A stretch of 62,884 bases of DNA. Source: Streptomyces sp. NRRL F-4489. GTDB lineage: Bacteria; Actinomycetota; Actinomycetes; Streptomycetales; Streptomycetaceae. Positions within the stretch are counted from its first letter, which is position 1. Every line of letters begins with the position of its first letter. The notes under the pieces are model-generated. The model did not search any database, was not told where the DNA came from, and was given only the letters and a program-made list of their open reading frames with translations. Positions 61,513 to 62,884 of this stretch are shown piece by piece. The stretch spans positions 1 to 62,884 of the forward strand of contig NZ_LLZI01000228.1 in assembly GCF_001509485.1 (NCBI RefSeq), in the 5' to 3' direction. A program made the translations under genes and the position numbers.

Positions 61513-62745
61513 CTAGTGGATCCCCAGGCCGTGGAGGGCCCGGAGTTGGGTGGGGGATGGCTTGGCGGGGAAGTAGAGGTAGCAGACGCCTCCGGAGCCG
61601 CTTTTGACCTGGCCTTTTGCGTCGTGGCGCTTGGTGCGGAGCCAGATGGTTTCGAATTGGTGGCGGGGGTAGACGCGGCGGACGGCGGGGTCGGAGGGGG
61701 AGGCGGGGTCGTTGGCGATGACGTCGCCTTCGGGGGTGAAGCCGATGACGGTCATGAGGTGGCCGGCGGTGCCGTAGCCGGCGCCGTCGAGTTCGGTCTT
61801 GAGGAAGGACTGGGAGGTGATCACCGGGATGCCGGCGTGGACCAGGCGTTCGGCGTCGTTGAGTGAGGACAGGCGGGTAACCAGGCTCTGCAGGGCCGGG
61901 TAGGTGGCGGCGTAGGCGGCGTTGAAGGGCCAGTTGCCGCAGCCGTTGTACTGGTAGTCGTAGGTGTAGCGGGCGGCGTGGCAGACCTGGGGGTCGGCGT
62001 AGGAGGGATCGACCCAGGAGAGCTGCTGCTGGGTGGGGCGGCGGCCCCAGTACTCGATGATCATCTGGGACGAGGTGGGGCTGCACCACGCCTCTCCCCC
62101 GTTGTCGTACTGGGGGTACTGGCCCTTGTGGATCTCCTGGGAGTAGCGCGGCACGTGGAGTTCGCGGCCGGTGAGGAGCGGGGTGGAGGCCGGGACGTCG
62201 AAGCGGTCCGGGAGGTCGGAGGCCATGGTTCCCAGGCGCCAGACGGTGGGGGCGGCGGTGGTGCCGGGGCGGCGGTAGAGGGTGAGGCGGAGTTCGTAGG
62301 CGGCCAGGCGGAGGCCGCTCGCCGGGTCGTCGATGGCGAAGGTGTCGGTGGAGACCGCGCTGCGGCCGTCCTTCTGGCCGTCGACGGAGGTGCGGCGGAT
62401 GTCGGTCGCGCCGTCGCCGGCGGTCCAGCGGCCCATCACGTACCAGGGGGTGCGGGCGCCGTCGGAGTAGGTGCCGCGGAGTTCGACGGCGATCCAGGTG
62501 CCGGGCGGGGTGTGCGCGTTCCAGGAGGCGACGGCCTCGGTCGCCGGCACGGGGAGGCGCCGCACCGGGCTCGTCCAGGTGGCGTACTCCCAGGTGGCGG
62601 ACGTACCGGTGTGGGGGTCCTGGTACGTGGTGGTGCCGGCGGGGCGGGCCAGGCCGATACCGGGGCGGGGGCCGGGGACGACGTGGGTGCCGTGCGGGGT
62701 GCCCTGGCGCCAGTCGGCGGCGGTGGTCCAGGCGTGGTAGTCCAC
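61513..62745 (-). CDS. C39 family cysteine peptidase, N-terminus missing
   Basis: 410+ aa. GEAWCSPTSSQMIIEYWG has the catalytic Cys, TAGHLMTVIGFTPEGD the His and VIANDPASPSD the Asp region of papain-like C39 peptidases. The first ~210 residues form a beta-rich domain (TWTSPVRRLPVPATEAVASWN). GTG at 62745 is only the first available start: the same frame stays open to the window end through APPLAGAPGDRARVPAAP, which looks like the end of a signal peptide, so the real start is beyond or in the poor-quality edge. Secretion is inferred. Confidence 0.8.
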   Translation of the reverse strand: MDYHAWTTAADWRQGTPHGTHVVPGPRPGIGLARPAGTTTYQDPHTGTSATWEYATWTSPVRRLPVPATEAVASWNAHTPPGTWIAVELRGTYSDGARTPWYVMGRWTAGDGATDIRRTSVDGQKDGRSAVSTDTFAIDDPASGLRLAAYELRLTLYRRPGTTAAPTVWRLGTMASDLPDRFDVPASTPLLTGRELHVPRYSQEIHKGQYPQYDNGGEAWCSPTSSQMIIEYWGRRPTQQQLSWVDPSYADPQVCHAARYTYDYQYNGCGNWPFNAAYAATYPALQSLVTRLSSLNDAERLVHAGIPVITSQSFLKTELDGAGYGTAGHLMTVIGFTPEGDVIANDPASPSDPAVRRVYPRHQFETIWLRTKRHDAKGQVKSGSGGVCYLYFPAKPSPTQLRALHGLGIH

Positions 62746-62884
62746 GGGGCTCTTCGCTGGGTGGGGGGCGGTGGCGGGACGGGGTGCGGCGGGGACGCGG
62801 GCCCGGTCCCCCGGGGCCCCGGCCAGGGGGGGGGCGGGGCCCCCCCCGGCCGGGGGCCGGGCGGCGGGCCGGACGGGGGGCCCG

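Overview
The window is high-GC actinomycete chromosome, almost certainly Streptomyces. Codon third positions are nearly all G or C, starts are often GTG, several genes look leaderless with a TAxxxT -10 just before the start, and the families are typical of the genus (DUF4865, DUF5134 with an M56 peptidase, DUF6421, DUF6986, mycothiol-dependent enzymes, ROK and TetR regulators). It is mostly accessory or conditionally used metabolism: many regulators, transporters and single-gene enzymes, no rRNA or tRNA that I can see, and no transposase. The last ~130 bases are homopolymer-rich and look like a poor-quality contig end.

Layout. 0.4-6.6 kb: DeoR regulator, SRPBCC protein, Cds1-like PLP enzyme, small unknown, anti-sigma-type ATPase, TetR plus DUF4865 pair, small secreted protein. 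6.8-14.9 kb: divergent ROK regulator and MFS pump, a mycothiol-dependent enzyme behind a PafBC-type DNA-damage promoter, a membrane protein, a TetR and a methyltransferase facing each other across two palindromic operators, and a geranylgeranyl-reductase-like flavoprotein. 15-25.4 kb: M20 peptidase, TmrB-NUDIX fusion, membrane Ser/Thr kinase, divergent ROK sugar kinase and LacI repressor, DUF6986 aldolase-like protein, DinB protein. 25.5-34.6 kb: etfB-etfA, flavin reductase, thioredoxin, PlsC-like acyltransferase, a three-gene DUF6421-SDR-threonine aldolase operon, and a glycerophosphodiesterase. 34.8-38.6 kb: complete polar amino-acid ABC transporter, GNAT and VOC proteins. 38.7-49.5 kb: flavin monooxygenase, DUF5134 plus M56 peptidase, HAD, SDR, an aromatic amino-acid decarboxylase / FadR / MFS regulon, NTF2-like and SRPBCC proteins. 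49.6-57 kb: GT39-like membrane glycosyltransferase, acyltransferase 3, then an MfnB-type furan synthase with an alcohol dehydrogenase and an O-methyltransferase, and a GNAT. 57-60.4 kb: arsenic resistance (arsC divergent from arsR-acr3, then an MFS gene). 60.5-62.9 kb: an unknown protein, a minimal CRISPR-like array without cas genes, and a C39 peptidase running off the end.

What stands out. (1) A composite element made of oppositely oriented 29-32 bp perfect palindromes sharing one loop sequence sits at three convergent gene junctions (5.8-6.3, 16.5-17.05 and 29.8-30.2 kb). (2) A bacterial homologue of the archaeal methanofuran enzyme MfnB, with all four active-site residues, is followed by translationally coupled alcohol dehydrogenase and methyltransferase genes, suggesting a small furan metabolite pathway. 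(3) Six 16-bp ars operator boxes in strict register run from the arsC-arsR gap into the arsR coding sequence. (4) Two consensus promoters, one for the decarboxylase and one for the MFS gene, are each followed by a GGATCC-cored site, pointing to joint control by the FadR protein between them. (5) A textbook RecA-independent (PafBC) damage promoter drives a mycothiol enzyme. (6) A repeat, a 32-nt spacer and a degenerate repeat form a relic or minimal type I-E-like CRISPR locus.
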